The notes under the pieces are model-generated. The model saw only the letters and a program-made list of their open reading frames with translations, was not told where the DNA came from and ran no database searches. The translations under genes were made by a program, and so were the position numbers. Positions 24,128-32,012 of a DNA stretch of 39,366 nt are shown here, piece after piece. Origin of the DNA: Candidatus Thorarchaeota archaeon SMTZ1-45 (GTDB taxonomy: Archaea; Asgardarchaeota; Thorarchaeia; Thorarchaeales; Thorarchaeaceae); contig LRSL01000009.1 of assembly GCA_001563335.1 (NCBI GenBank), forward strand, positions 1 through 39,366, given 5' to 3'. How positions within the stretch are numbered: position 1 is the stretch's first letter; each line of letters starts with the position of its first letter.

Positions 24128-24805
24128 ATGCCTGAAGACCGTTTCAAGAAAACAATCGATGATTTAGTTCGACGTTTGCGAGGCTATGGCTACATCAAGA
24201 CCGATGAGATGGAACGTGCCTTTAGGACTGTGCCAAGAGAAGAGTTTGTACGCTCTGACACTCGAAACCATGCGTATCGCGACTCCCCACTCCCAATAGG
24301 CCTAGGTCAGACAATCTCTGCTCCGCATATGTGTGTGATAATGTGCGAAGCCCTTAGACTGAAGCCTGGCCTTAAGATCTTGGAGGTAGGTGCTGGTTCT
24401 GGATATCATGCTGCTCTATGTGCAGAGATGGTCGCCCCCAAATCTACTGATACCCCTGGTCATGTCTATACCACAGAGATTGTTGGTGGATTGATTGATT
24501 TTGCGAGGGGAAACCTTGAACGTAGTGGATATGATGATCGAGTCACCCTCATTCATGCTGATGGTGGAATAGGATTACCTGAACATGCCCCATTTGATAG
24601 AATACTTGTTGCAGCAGCAGCACCATCCATTCCAGAACCACTGGTCGATCAACTCAGTCCTGGCGGCATTATGTTGATTCCAGTTGGTGGGAGGGGATTC
24701 TTCCAAGAACTCATGATGGTAGAGAAAAATGAGGCTGGAGAGGTTTCTCAGAAACGCTGGGGTGGTGTGGCATTTGTGCCTCTCACTGGTAAGTATGGTC
24801 ATTAG
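24128..24805 (+). CDS. pcm: protein-L-isoaspartate O-methyltransferase (second copy)
   Basis: This 225-aa protein is the standard archaeal form. It has 'RTVPREEFVRSDTRNHAYRDSPLPIGLGQTISAPHM' (about 33-68), the SAM motif 'ILEVGAGSGYHAALCAEM' (about 84-101), and the end 'FVPLTGKYGH'. It repairs isoaspartyl damage. It is closer to typical Pcm proteins than the first copy at 10461, which lies in the tRNA-tail block, so this is likely the resident gene. The frame is open from 24071, but the ATG at 24128 matches the family length and follows the start region of the divergent DUF371 gene. Its stop is 1 bp from the riboflavin kinase gene's stop (convergent). Confidence 0.92.
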   Translation: MPEDRFKKTIDDLVRRLRGYGYIKTDEMERAFRTVPREEFVRSDTRNHAYRDSPLPIGLGQTISAPHMCVIMCEALRLKPGLKILEVGAGSGYHAALCAEMVAPKSTDTPGHVYTTEIVGGLIDFARGNLERSGYDDRVTLIHADGGIGLPEHAPFDRILVAAAAPSIPEPLVDQLSPGGIMLIPVGGRGFFQELMMVEKNEAGEVSQKRWGGVAFVPLTGKYGH

Positions 24806-24806
24806 G

Positions 24807-25490
24807 TCAAGTTATCATGTGTAAAGGGATAACTGTCAGAATGACCTTATCATCATCAGCAAGACCAAGAGCATCCCTAATGTTAATTGGTGCCACGATC
24901 TCTAGGATCTCCTCGCTGTGATGTGTACGCTGTGCAATAACTACAGCAGCTTCTATTTTCCGGTTTACCTTTACGCGGTAGCATATCACATCACCAAATG
25001 TGCGACCCTTATGTGTGAAACCACTGACCACTAACGGTGGAGTGTTCTTCATTCTGCCAATTGCCTTGCGTGAGTCATCATCTGTTATCTTCACATTTAG
25101 CGTTCCAAGATGAGGCTTGAACCCCAGAGCAGCCTTTAGTTTTGAAGAATAGACATCAACATAATACGCCCCCTCACCCAAGCCTGTGACAACCGAGCCC
25201 TCTATAACAATCTCATCTTCGGGGGGTGCGAATGCAATCTCCAAGTTTGATAGGACATACAACAGTTCATCGCGTCCCTTGTTTGTAATCTGAAGGAGCA
25301 TACCCTCTGCTGTGTGCATCCTGCTTAAGTAACCCTGTTCAACACATTGCGTAATCCTTCTTGATGCAGTCTGTTGGCTAACATTCAGAATTTCTCCCAG
25401 CTCTCGTGTAGTGATTGTTGTCTTACTATGGATTGCCCCCTTGTTAGCAAGAGAATACAATGTGAACCATATTTCCGGGATAATCATCAT
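24807..25490 (-). CDS. ribK: CTP-dependent riboflavin kinase with N-terminal winged helix (RbkR-type)
   Basis: The 227-aa protein converts riboflavin to FMN using CTP, as in archaeal RibK (DUF120). The kinase domain (about 95-227) shows 'GLGEGAYYVDVYSSKLKAALGFKPHLGTLNVKI' and 'RTHHSEEILEIVAPINIRDALGLADDDKVILTV'. The N-terminal 'ILNVSQQTASRRITQCVEQGYLSRM' (about 30-55) is a winged-helix domain. Proteins with this fusion are known in archaea as RbkR, which both makes FMN and represses or activates riboflavin genes. The gene begins 2 bp after the translin homologue's stop, with an AAGGA motif over it, so translation is probably coupled. Confidence 0.92.
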   Translation of the reverse strand: MMIIPEIWFTLYSLANKGAIHSKTTITTRELGEILNVSQQTASRRITQCVEQGYLSRMHTAEGMLLQITNKGRDELLYVLSNLEIAFAPPEDEIVIEGSVVTGLGEGAYYVDVYSSKLKAALGFKPHLGTLNVKITDDDSRKAIGRMKNTPPLVVSGFTHKGRTFGDVICYRVKVNRKIEAAVVIAQRTHHSEEILEIVAPINIRDALGLADDDKVILTVIPLHMIT

Positions 25491-25492
25491 AA

Positions 25493-26122
25493 TCAGTCCT
25501 TCAAGCGCGCTTCAACATCATCCAGTTTTTTCATCAGCTTACTCTGCCCAAAGGCTCTTGTGAGGTCTCCACGAGTTCGCTCAACCAGAGACCGTCCAAC
25601 ATCACATTTTCTTCTTAAATCGGGAACTAACGCATTGGGATAATCGAACGAATGCAGCTCCTCGAGAATTTCCTCCATGAAGCCTAAGAGGGTTTCAGCC
25701 TTCTCCAAATTATCATTACGCAAAAGATCCAGTGTAGCTCTTCTCAGCTCGCCCACTGTATCTGCAAGACCATTTAGGTATGCTCTTGATGGGATGCCAT
25801 ATTCATCAGGAGGTGTGAATTTGTTAGATTCCAAGAGTGAGAGTAGGTTCACAGCCTCAGTCAGTTCCTGATAGGCAATATCAAGACCTCTTGACTTTAA
25901 CATGAAGTCACTAACAGAAATTTCTTGTGAGGCCTCAATAATCAACTGTTTGGCCTCACTGACCAAGATTTTAGCTTCGCTAAATTCTCCTCTGTGTGTC
26001 ATTTTGATTGCCTCACTACACTTACGAACAGCCTTTCTTCCAAGTGGCAGTGTTCTCTCTCGAACTGAATCATCTTCATCAATCTCGTTTCGAAGTGGTG
26101 TGAGGATATCTGCTAGTTTCAT
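25493..26122 (-). CDS. archaeal translin-family protein
   Basis: This all-helical protein of about 209 aa resembles the archaeal translin/TRAX-like family (COG2178). Eukaryotic translin and TRAX form nucleases with RNA- and DNA-binding activity. Motifs seen are 'LPLGRKAVRKCSEAIKMTHRGEFSEAKILVSEAKQLI' and 'GLADTVGELRRATLDLLRNDNLEKAETLLGFMEEILEELHSFDYPNALVPDLRRKCDVGRSLVERTRGDL', whose pattern of conserved Arg and Glu is typical. The frame begins at 26146 with an ATGA overlap of the Taw1 stop. However, an AGGAGG inside it with a 6-nt gap favours the ATG at 26122. It sits between taw1 and ribK in one transcript. Confidence 0.82.
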   Translation of the reverse strand: MKLADILTPLRNEIDEDDSVRERTLPLGRKAVRKCSEAIKMTHRGEFSEAKILVSEAKQLIIEASQEISVSDFMLKSRGLDIAYQELTEAVNLLSLLESNKFTPPDEYGIPSRAYLNGLADTVGELRRATLDLLRNDNLEKAETLLGFMEEILEELHSFDYPNALVPDLRRKCDVGRSLVERTRGDLTRAFGQSKLMKKLDDVEARLKD

Positions 26123-26142
26123 CTTATTCCTCCTCGCTTCAG

Positions 26143-27093
26143 TCATAGCTTCTTAATTTGTTTACTGCGTGAAAGCAGTACAACCCTGCTCTCAACCTGC
26201 TCATCCAGAAGATAATATCCTGTCAATGCTGCAAGCCTCTCTGAAAATGCATAAATCTCACGATGCGTGGGCACATTGTTCTGGTCTAGACGACCTCTTG
26301 AGGACCCTAGGAACATATACCCCTTAACTTCAATGAAGTCAGGTTCACCTATTTCGATGAGTCTAGAATAAGCTCGCTCATTATGCATGTTTCTATTTGC
26401 CACCATTGTCAATCTATTGACAGTTCTGGTGCTAAGAGACTGCAGTGTTTCTTGTGATTTCAGAATACGAGTCCAACCATCACGAAGGCCTGGTCTGCAG
26501 AGTGTTTTGTAAGTACTTTCATCAGCTGCTGCAAGTGTCACATATAGCTGCGTCGGTAAAGACATTGTTGATAATACATCTGGCTGAGTACCATTTGTCA
26601 CAAGAAATGATGTCATACCTCTTTGATGAATCTCATCGATGAGGTCACTTAGTAGAGGATAAAGTGTTGGCTCTCCTGCCAATGAGATTGCTACATGCTT
26701 TGGGTCTCTCGCTTCTTTGTACTTTCTCTCTGGAACCATTGCATTGACTTCAGGATTATATCCTCCAAGAGACCTCAGGTTTGCCATAAATACAGCATCC
26801 ATGAGCTCTTTAACGGGCATCACATCTGAAATAGACACATCTATCTGATTCCAGCTCACTCCAATATCTGAAGGAGTTATCCGCCAACAGAACTCGCAGC
26901 TCTGAGTGCACTTATCTACGACAGGAGTCATTTGAAGGCATTGGTGAGACTGGATTCCATAGAATCGTTGTTTGTAGCATGAGGTATCATGAAGAAGCGC
27001 TTTCTTTTGCCACTGACAAGCCTTGTAGGCACCTCTACTTCCAAGTAGATGGTACCCTTGTTTCTCGAGCTTTTCGCTCAACTCAATTGGCAT
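26143..27093 (-). CDS. taw1: 4-demethylwyosine synthase Taw1 (TYW1-like radical SAM)
   Basis: This radical SAM enzyme of 316 aa uses pyruvate to build the third ring of 4-demethylwyosine from m1G37 in tRNA-Phe. It has the radical-SAM cluster Cys66-x3-Cys70-x2-Cys73 ('CTQSCEFC'; numbering from the upstream TTG at 27105). It also has three upstream Cys (30, 43, 56) spaced 13 apart, as in the second [4Fe-4S] cluster of archaeal Taw1. Other motifs are 'ISLAGEPTLYPLL' and 'PDFIEVKGYMFLGSSRGRL'. The ATG at 27093 is preferred to the TTG. Trm5, which makes its substrate, is 2.5 kb away. The later wyosine enzymes (Taw2, Taw3) are not in the window. Confidence 0.93.
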   Translation of the reverse strand: MPIELSEKLEKQGYHLLGSRGAYKACQWQKKALLHDTSCYKQRFYGIQSHQCLQMTPVVDKCTQSCEFCWRITPSDIGVSWNQIDVSISDVMPVKELMDAVFMANLRSLGGYNPEVNAMVPERKYKEARDPKHVAISLAGEPTLYPLLSDLIDEIHQRGMTSFLVTNGTQPDVLSTMSLPTQLYVTLAAADESTYKTLCRPGLRDGWTRILKSQETLQSLSTRTVNRLTMVANRNMHNERAYSRLIEIGEPDFIEVKGYMFLGSSRGRLDQNNVPTHREIYAFSERLAALTGYYLLDEQVESRVVLLSRSKQIKKL

Positions 27094-27165
27094 GTCAGAG
27101 TTCAAACTTGGTCGAAGGCATGTCTATTGTATATCTTATCAGGGTTTGGCAATGTCCCTACATGG

Positions 27166-28425
27166 CTAAGACTTTCGTGAAGAAAGGTCTTCTGCGAAAC
27201 TCTCTTGAGTGCTCCAAGACCCTGTCAGGAGCTTTTTCCTTGATAGTTCTCCAAGGTTTCTTCTGCTCTCTGAGTCAAGTCTACCCGGAGGTTCATTCTC
27301 GAATGCACTACCAGGTAGTGGCATGAAGACATGTCCATGAGTCTTCGCTCCCATCCCAGCTAGAGAGTAACAGAGATCAATGCTCTCGCGCAACTCTGTC
27401 TTGGTTTCACCTGGTAGCCCGAAAATCATGTCCACATGTGGGATGAAACCACACTCTAGAGCAATGTCGATTGCAGCCAATCCTTCCTCAACCGTGTGGT
27501 GGCGATTAGCTAGTTTGAGAACCCGGTTGCTACTTGATTGAAGACCAATCTGAAGCGTTTTGTTTGCTATATATTCCCTCATCATTTCAAGAATTGGCTT
27601 AGTGACAAACTCGGGTCTAACCTCTGAGGGGAACGAGCCAAAGAAGACCTCTTCCAATCCTTCAATCTTGGTCACTGTTCTCAATAGCCTCTCAAGCTTG
27701 TCTGGTTCTACAGTGCGACCTCTACCACCGTAGGACAGAGCATTTGGTGAAAGAAACCATGTTCGATTGAATCCACTTTTTTCGACAGCTTTCTCCAGCC
27801 AATGAACGATAGCCTCTATAGACCGATTTCGTACCCTTCCCCCTGTAAGAAAGGGCGTGCAGCAGAATTTACAGGAATATGGACAGCCGCGCGTGACCTC
27901 AATTGGTCCTACAATATTCAATCCCAATGCAAAGGGGGGATACGCATCAAGATCAACAGGTTCAAGGTCTCTTGGCTTTGGACAATCCTCTGTTTCTTTA
28001 CCAACAACACCTGAGATACCAATAGGATCCATACCATTCATCAGATACCATAGTAGCTCAGGAAATGTCTTTTCACCCTCCCCTACAACTACATAATCAA
28101 ACCCACTCTCAAGAAGCTCCAATGGTCGTGCACTGGCATGCGCACCTCCACCTACAATGGTGACAGAGTTGCCAAACTTCTCTCTTACATATCTAATCTC
28201 CCTGTAAATTCGATTAGTCTGTGTGCTCATGACCGAATAAGCAATTATTGTAGAGCCCTTTGCAATACTCGCTCGTATCTTATTGGTAGTTATCCTTACA
28301 GGTGCTTCTGTAATAAGTTCGGAGAGTCGATGGTCTGTTTCAACTGCTCCCAGAAGAGCTGCCAGACTATACCTTGACGAAGAATGAGCACTGAAGATGA
28401 GGGTATGGGAATCCACCTGTTGCAC
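27166..28425 (-). CDS. B12-binding/radical SAM protein
   Basis: This 419-aa protein has an N-terminal cobalamin-binding-like domain (about 1-130; 'VTIVGGGAHASARPLELLESGFDYVVVGEGEKTFPELL') followed by a radical SAM domain. The domain carries the cluster motif Cys181-x3-Cys185-x2-Cys188 ('CPYSCKFCC') and 'GLQSSSNRVLKLANRHHTVEEGLAAIDIALECGFIPHVDMIFGLPGET'. It resembles an archaeal radical SAM family related to MJ1487. The substrate and product are unknown. Class members often methylate or rearrange unreactive carbons. The start is a GTG 5 nt after the psmB stop codon, so it is in the psmB transcript. Confidence 0.85.
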   Translation of the reverse strand: MQQVDSHTLIFSAHSSSRYSLAALLGAVETDHRLSELITEAPVRITTNKIRASIAKGSTIIAYSVMSTQTNRIYREIRYVREKFGNSVTIVGGGAHASARPLELLESGFDYVVVGEGEKTFPELLWYLMNGMDPIGISGVVGKETEDCPKPRDLEPVDLDAYPPFALGLNIVGPIEVTRGCPYSCKFCCTPFLTGGRVRNRSIEAIVHWLEKAVEKSGFNRTWFLSPNALSYGGRGRTVEPDKLERLLRTVTKIEGLEEVFFGSFPSEVRPEFVTKPILEMMREYIANKTLQIGLQSSSNRVLKLANRHHTVEEGLAAIDIALECGFIPHVDMIFGLPGETKTELRESIDLCYSLAGMGAKTHGHVFMPLPGSAFENEPPGRLDSESRRNLGELSRKKLLTGSWSTQESFAEDLSSRKS

Positions 28426-28430
28426 GCGCT

Positions 28431-29021
28431 CTAGTTGACAACTCGCTCAGCAATACCTTTCTCAGTCACACTCATGACACGGATTTCGCCACCTGACTGA
28501 GCATCTCTTGCGATACCAGCTTTGACTGCATTGATTGCCATCTCTTCAGCCTCCTTTACAGTCAAGGTTGGTTTGTATCCATCCTCAAGAACACCATATG
28601 CAGTAGCTATTCCTGACCCGGTCGCTGTGAAATCATCTGGAATTAGAGACCCTCCCATATCCAATGTGAAAAGCTGAGGCCCATCAGCATCTACTCCAAC
28701 CACAACAGTCTGGACGAATAATGGTGCCATGCGTCGTGCATAGAGAGTATTAGCCAGCATCTTTGAGAGAGCCTTTACAGTGATTTCCTTCTTCTGATTC
28801 AATTCATACAGTTTGATTTGTGCCTTTAGTCTGTTAACCAACATCTGATAGTCTGAGGTTAGACCTGCAGACGCAAGAACTATAGTATCTGTAAGCTTGA
28901 ACGCTTTAACACCTTTATCGGTCAAAACAAAGGTACCCCAAGTGATTAGTGAGTCAGTGGCCACTACTACGCCATCACTGCACTTTATTCCGACAACAGT
29001 TGCACCAGTTGGAAGTGACAT
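28431..29021 (-). CDS. psmB: 20S proteasome beta subunit with Ala at the Thr1 position
   Basis: The protein of about 196 aa is a beta-type subunit of the 20S proteasome. Aligned to the Thermoplasma beta subunit without gaps over the first 37 mature residues, it has Asp17, Lys33 and the later 'TGSG' (Ser129-like) and 'RDAQSGG' (Asp166/Ser169-like) residues. The catalytic N-terminal Thr1 is replaced by Ala: the sequence is 'PTG|ATVVGI' instead of the usual G|TTTVGI. It should therefore not cleave peptides or process its own propeptide. Inactive beta subunits with an Ala at this place are known in Sulfolobales, where they pair with an active beta. GGAGG with a 10-nt gap fixes the ATG at 29021 rather than the TTG at 29027. 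Confidence 0.9.
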   Translation of the reverse strand: MSLPTGATVVGIKCSDGVVVATDSLITWGTFVLTDKGVKAFKLTDTIVLASAGLTSDYQMLVNRLKAQIKLYELNQKKEITVKALSKMLANTLYARRMAPLFVQTVVVGVDADGPQLFTLDMGGSLIPDDFTATGSGIATAYGVLEDGYKPTLTVKEAEEMAINAVKAGIARDAQSGGEIRVMSVTEKGIAERVVN

Positions 29022-29125
29022 TATCAATAAGCCTCCGAAAGGGGAGCTAGTCTGTGTTGGTCACGTCCGCTCGTTTTAAAACGTTTGCGAACTGTCCTAT
29101 CTTGCCATGAAGGAGCTTGACTAAG

Positions 29126-30178
29126 TTGAGAAGACTCAATCCCTTTGCAAACATCCCAACTATATTGACTGCAGAGGAGATTATCAAGTTTGCTCATAAT
29201 AGGTCAACCAAGATTAGCATGAAAAGCTCGCTCAGAATGAAGAAGATTGAGCGAAGTCGCATCAGAGAAGTTGCCAGACTTCAAGAGTTTACAAAACAGG
29301 TCAAGACAAAGCTTTCCGAGGCTGTGGAGCAATTTCCCTCAGTGGAACGACTTCATCCATTTTATGTAGAACTATCTGAAATCCTGGTGGGCAACGACAG
29401 ACTAAAGCAGTCCCTAGGAGCTGTCTACAATTGTATTCCTCCAATTGATGATATCACTGACAAACACCTTCAAGCGATCAAACTCGCAGATGATTTTCGT
29501 CAGATGAAAAAATCAAGAAGCGCCGCCAAGGGACGAATCTCCTCAATTATCCGAGCAACAGCTGACAATCTGGACTTCATAATTAATGCGAAAAACACTC
29601 TCTCTAAACTCCCTGGAATCACACCCAACTCTCCAACCATAGTCTGTGCAGGGTTTCCTAATGTGGGAAAATCAACACTCGTGAAGGCTGTTTCTACAGC
29701 TGAGCCAGAGATTGCATACTATCCCTTCACTACAAAAAGTGTGATAATCGGACACTTGAAAGTGGACAATCACAATGTACAGATTGTGGACACCCCAGGG
29801 ATCCTTGACAGACCTATGGCAAAGCGAAATGAGATTGAACGTGAGGCAATTGCCGCGTTGAAGTACCTAGCAAATGTCATCATCTTCATGATCGACCCCT
29901 CAGAAACATGTGGATGGACATTTGACCAACAACTGAATCTATTGAACGAGGTCCAGAAGATGTTTCCAATAAACCCACTTTTGATAGTCCTGAACAAGAT
30001 TGACATCACTCCCGTCGAGAAGCTAGAAGAGGCTAGAAAGAAACTGCCTAAGTGTCATGAGATTGTAGCTTCTGAGGGAATTGGGGTTGAGAAACTGATC
30101 AAAAAAGCAGTTGAAGAGGTAGACCTGACTTCACTTCAAGAGTCTATTGATGAATATCTCGCATCTTTGTCAGAGTGA
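29126..30178 (+). CDS. NOG1-like GTPase
   Basis: This 350-aa GTPase of the OBG/NOG1 family probably acts in 50S/60S-type ribosome assembly. The N-terminal third is a helical NOG1 domain ('PFANIPTILTAEEIIKFAHNRSTK'). The G domain has the P-loop 'GFPNVGKSTLVKAVS' (about 176-190), the switch 'YYPFTTKSVIIG', 'DTPGILDRP' (G3), and 'NKID' (G4). It lacks the C-terminal extension of eukaryotic Nog1. The frame opens at a TTG at 29117 that is too close to the AGGAG (29111-29115). The TTG at 29126 has the local 10-nt spacing and is preferred. It is divergent from psmB, and its stop overlaps the rtcA stop by 9 bp. Confidence 0.9.
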   Translation: MRRLNPFANIPTILTAEEIIKFAHNRSTKISMKSSLRMKKIERSRIREVARLQEFTKQVKTKLSEAVEQFPSVERLHPFYVELSEILVGNDRLKQSLGAVYNCIPPIDDITDKHLQAIKLADDFRQMKKSRSAAKGRISSIIRATADNLDFIINAKNTLSKLPGITPNSPTIVCAGFPNVGKSTLVKAVSTAEPEIAYYPFTTKSVIIGHLKVDNHNVQIVDTPGILDRPMAKRNEIEREAIAALKYLANVIIFMIDPSETCGWTFDQQLNLLNEVQKMFPINPLLIVLNKIDITPVEKLEEARKKLPKCHEIVASEGIGVEKLIKKAVEEVDLTSLQESIDEYLASLSE

Positions 30179-31231
30179 CAATCCTCTACCTTCCACGAGA
30201 ACAGTTCCAGGTTCTCCAGTTCTGCCCTGCACATCGATTCGTGTTCCTAGGACCTTCTTTACCGCCCAGATATTTGTCGTTAGATGGGATGTTACCATTG
30301 CCACACCAATCTTACTTGTTCCCTTTGCCATTGCTAGATAGGGGATTAGCATGTCACAAAGATGAGAATCTATTGCCTTTCCTGTTGAAACTTCGGCTAC
30401 CAATTGAGAGGCTGCATCAACTCCAACACTTTCTGCACTCTTCCCACGTTCACCAAGTTCGTCCGCGCCCATTCTGAACCCACGTTCTGATTGAGCCCAA
30501 ATCACTATACCACTTCCTGGCCCTAAATGTGGGTCTTCTTCCCTACTATAGGACTCACGAGCTATGTCTGGCTCAACCTCCAGATGCTTGATTATGATCT
30601 CCCCTGCAGATGCTGCCTGTCTTTCTGCTATATGCTCAGGCAAACGAACACAATGGGATATTCCTCCTACACTGCTGATATTTCCAAATTGAGTCCCCTC
30701 AAGTGGTTTGATACTATCCACCGGAGTTACTTCACATATTACATTTCCACCACCTCTGGGAAAATGACCGCGTTTTCTCTGAAGAATCTGTATCTTTGGC
30801 CCCAAAATCTCCAATGTGTGTACGAAGACATTGTTCAAGTAATCAATCGGTGGACTCCATTTCACATCTGTTCCACCTCGGAGCTTGAAGCTGATGGGTT
30901 CTGAGGACAATACTGCAGGAGGAAGTGCCGCCTGAAGAACGAGGGAGATTGAGCCTGCTGTACCTACATCATAGCTTATCGTACCGCCTCGACGTTGGCG
31001 TGGTACAAATTCTACAACCGTACTTCCTACTTGCAACCCCTTGATTTCAGCATCAACGATTTTTCCTGTGATCTCAATCCCAGCAATGTGCTGATTCTTG
31101 AGACCTGGCTTTGGTCTACCTGCACGTATATTGAAAACTCGAACTGGCCTCATGGTCAGTGCTGAGAGTGAAACCGCTGTGCGTAAAATCTGACCACCAC
31201 CCTCACCATATGAGCCATCTATTTCAATCAT
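30170..31231 (-). CDS. rtcA: RNA 3'-terminal phosphate cyclase
   Basis: This 353-aa enzyme converts an RNA 3'-phosphate to a 2',3'-cyclic phosphate using ATP. The family signature is complete: 'EIDGSYGEGGGQILRTAVSLSALTM' (about 3-27), 'RAGRPKPGLKNQH' (about 36-48), 'RGHFPRGGGNV' (about 154-164), and the adenylated-His motif 'DSHLCDMLIPYLAMA' with His290. The C-terminal 'VTSHLTTNIWAVKKVLG' is also typical. This is the catalytic RtcA type and not the Rcl1 type, because the His is kept. Convergent with the NOG1-like gene. Confidence 0.93.
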   Translation of the reverse strand: MIEIDGSYGEGGGQILRTAVSLSALTMRPVRVFNIRAGRPKPGLKNQHIAGIEITGKIVDAEIKGLQVGSTVVEFVPRQRRGGTISYDVGTAGSISLVLQAALPPAVLSSEPISFKLRGGTDVKWSPPIDYLNNVFVHTLEILGPKIQILQRKRGHFPRGGGNVICEVTPVDSIKPLEGTQFGNISSVGGISHCVRLPEHIAERQAASAGEIIIKHLEVEPDIARESYSREEDPHLGPGSGIVIWAQSERGFRMGADELGERGKSAESVGVDAASQLVAEVSTGKAIDSHLCDMLIPYLAMAKGTSKIGVAMVTSHLTTNIWAVKKVLGTRIDVQGRTGEPGTVLVEGRGLSL

Positions 31232-31335
31232 CTATCGAACCCTGTGAGCAATCTGTGAATCCTGTTAAGAACTTCTTCCTTTTGTCCCAGTACTAACCCT
31301 TATTTGTCATATGCGCCCCACCTAGAGCGATTACA

Positions 31336-31860
31336 ATGAGGTCGCTGTTTATTGGGCGGTTTCAGCCAATCCATATAGGCCATATTCATACAATCAAACA
31401 GATCTTGGCAAAGGAAGAAGACATAATCATAGTCGTTGGCAGCTCTCAATACTCTCACACCCCAGATAATCCGTTCACTGGTGGCGAGAGAGTGATGCTC
31501 ATAAGGCAGGCACTGATTGATGAGAAACTTCCCCTTGAACGTATCACAGTGATTCCACTCTCAGACATTAATATCCATCCGCTCTGGGTCAGTCACATGC
31601 GTTCCTTTGTACCTTATTTTGACAAGGCGTACAGCCACAATCCACTTGTCAAGAGACTACTGGAAGACGGTGGCATCAAGACCGATTCAACAAAGTTACT
31701 TGAGAGGTCAACATATAGTGCAAGTCATATCCGTGACTTGATACGATGGGGTAATGATGAATGGGAATCTCTTGTACCTAAAGGCGTGGCTGAACTGATC
31801 AAGAAACACAAGCTCGATGAGCGAATTCGAGAAGTAGGTGAAATTAGCACGAAGAAGTAA
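31336..31860 (+). CDS. nadM: nicotinamide-nucleotide adenylyltransferase (archaeal NadM)
   Basis: This 174-aa enzyme joins NMN and ATP to give NAD. Seen is the nucleotidyltransferase motif 'GRFQPIHIGHIHTIKQIL' (about 7-24; the H.GH element binds ATP), then 'VVGSSQYSHTPDNPFTGGERVMLI', the WVSHM segment, and 'STYSASHIRDLI' near 125, the second ATP motif (ISxxxxR). This is the archaeal single-domain type. The neighbours are rtcA (divergent, 100 bp) and proS (same strand, 150 bp). Confidence 0.92.
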   Translation: MRSLFIGRFQPIHIGHIHTIKQILAKEEDIIIVVGSSQYSHTPDNPFTGGERVMLIRQALIDEKLPLERITVIPLSDINIHPLWVSHMRSFVPYFDKAYSHNPLVKRLLEDGGIKTDSTKLLERSTYSASHIRDLIRWGNDEWESLVPKGVAELIKKHKLDERIREVGEISTKK

Positions 31861-32012
31861 CTTTTCTTGACCAATCCTTTAAAAAGACACCACGAAAAAC
31901 AAAGATTTGGTGAACGTCGATGCTAGGTGAATACGTTCCGAAACTTCATTAAACCACTTATTCTCAGTCCTAGCCAGTTCCATGCATCAAAAACCACACA
32001 GAGGATAACAAC

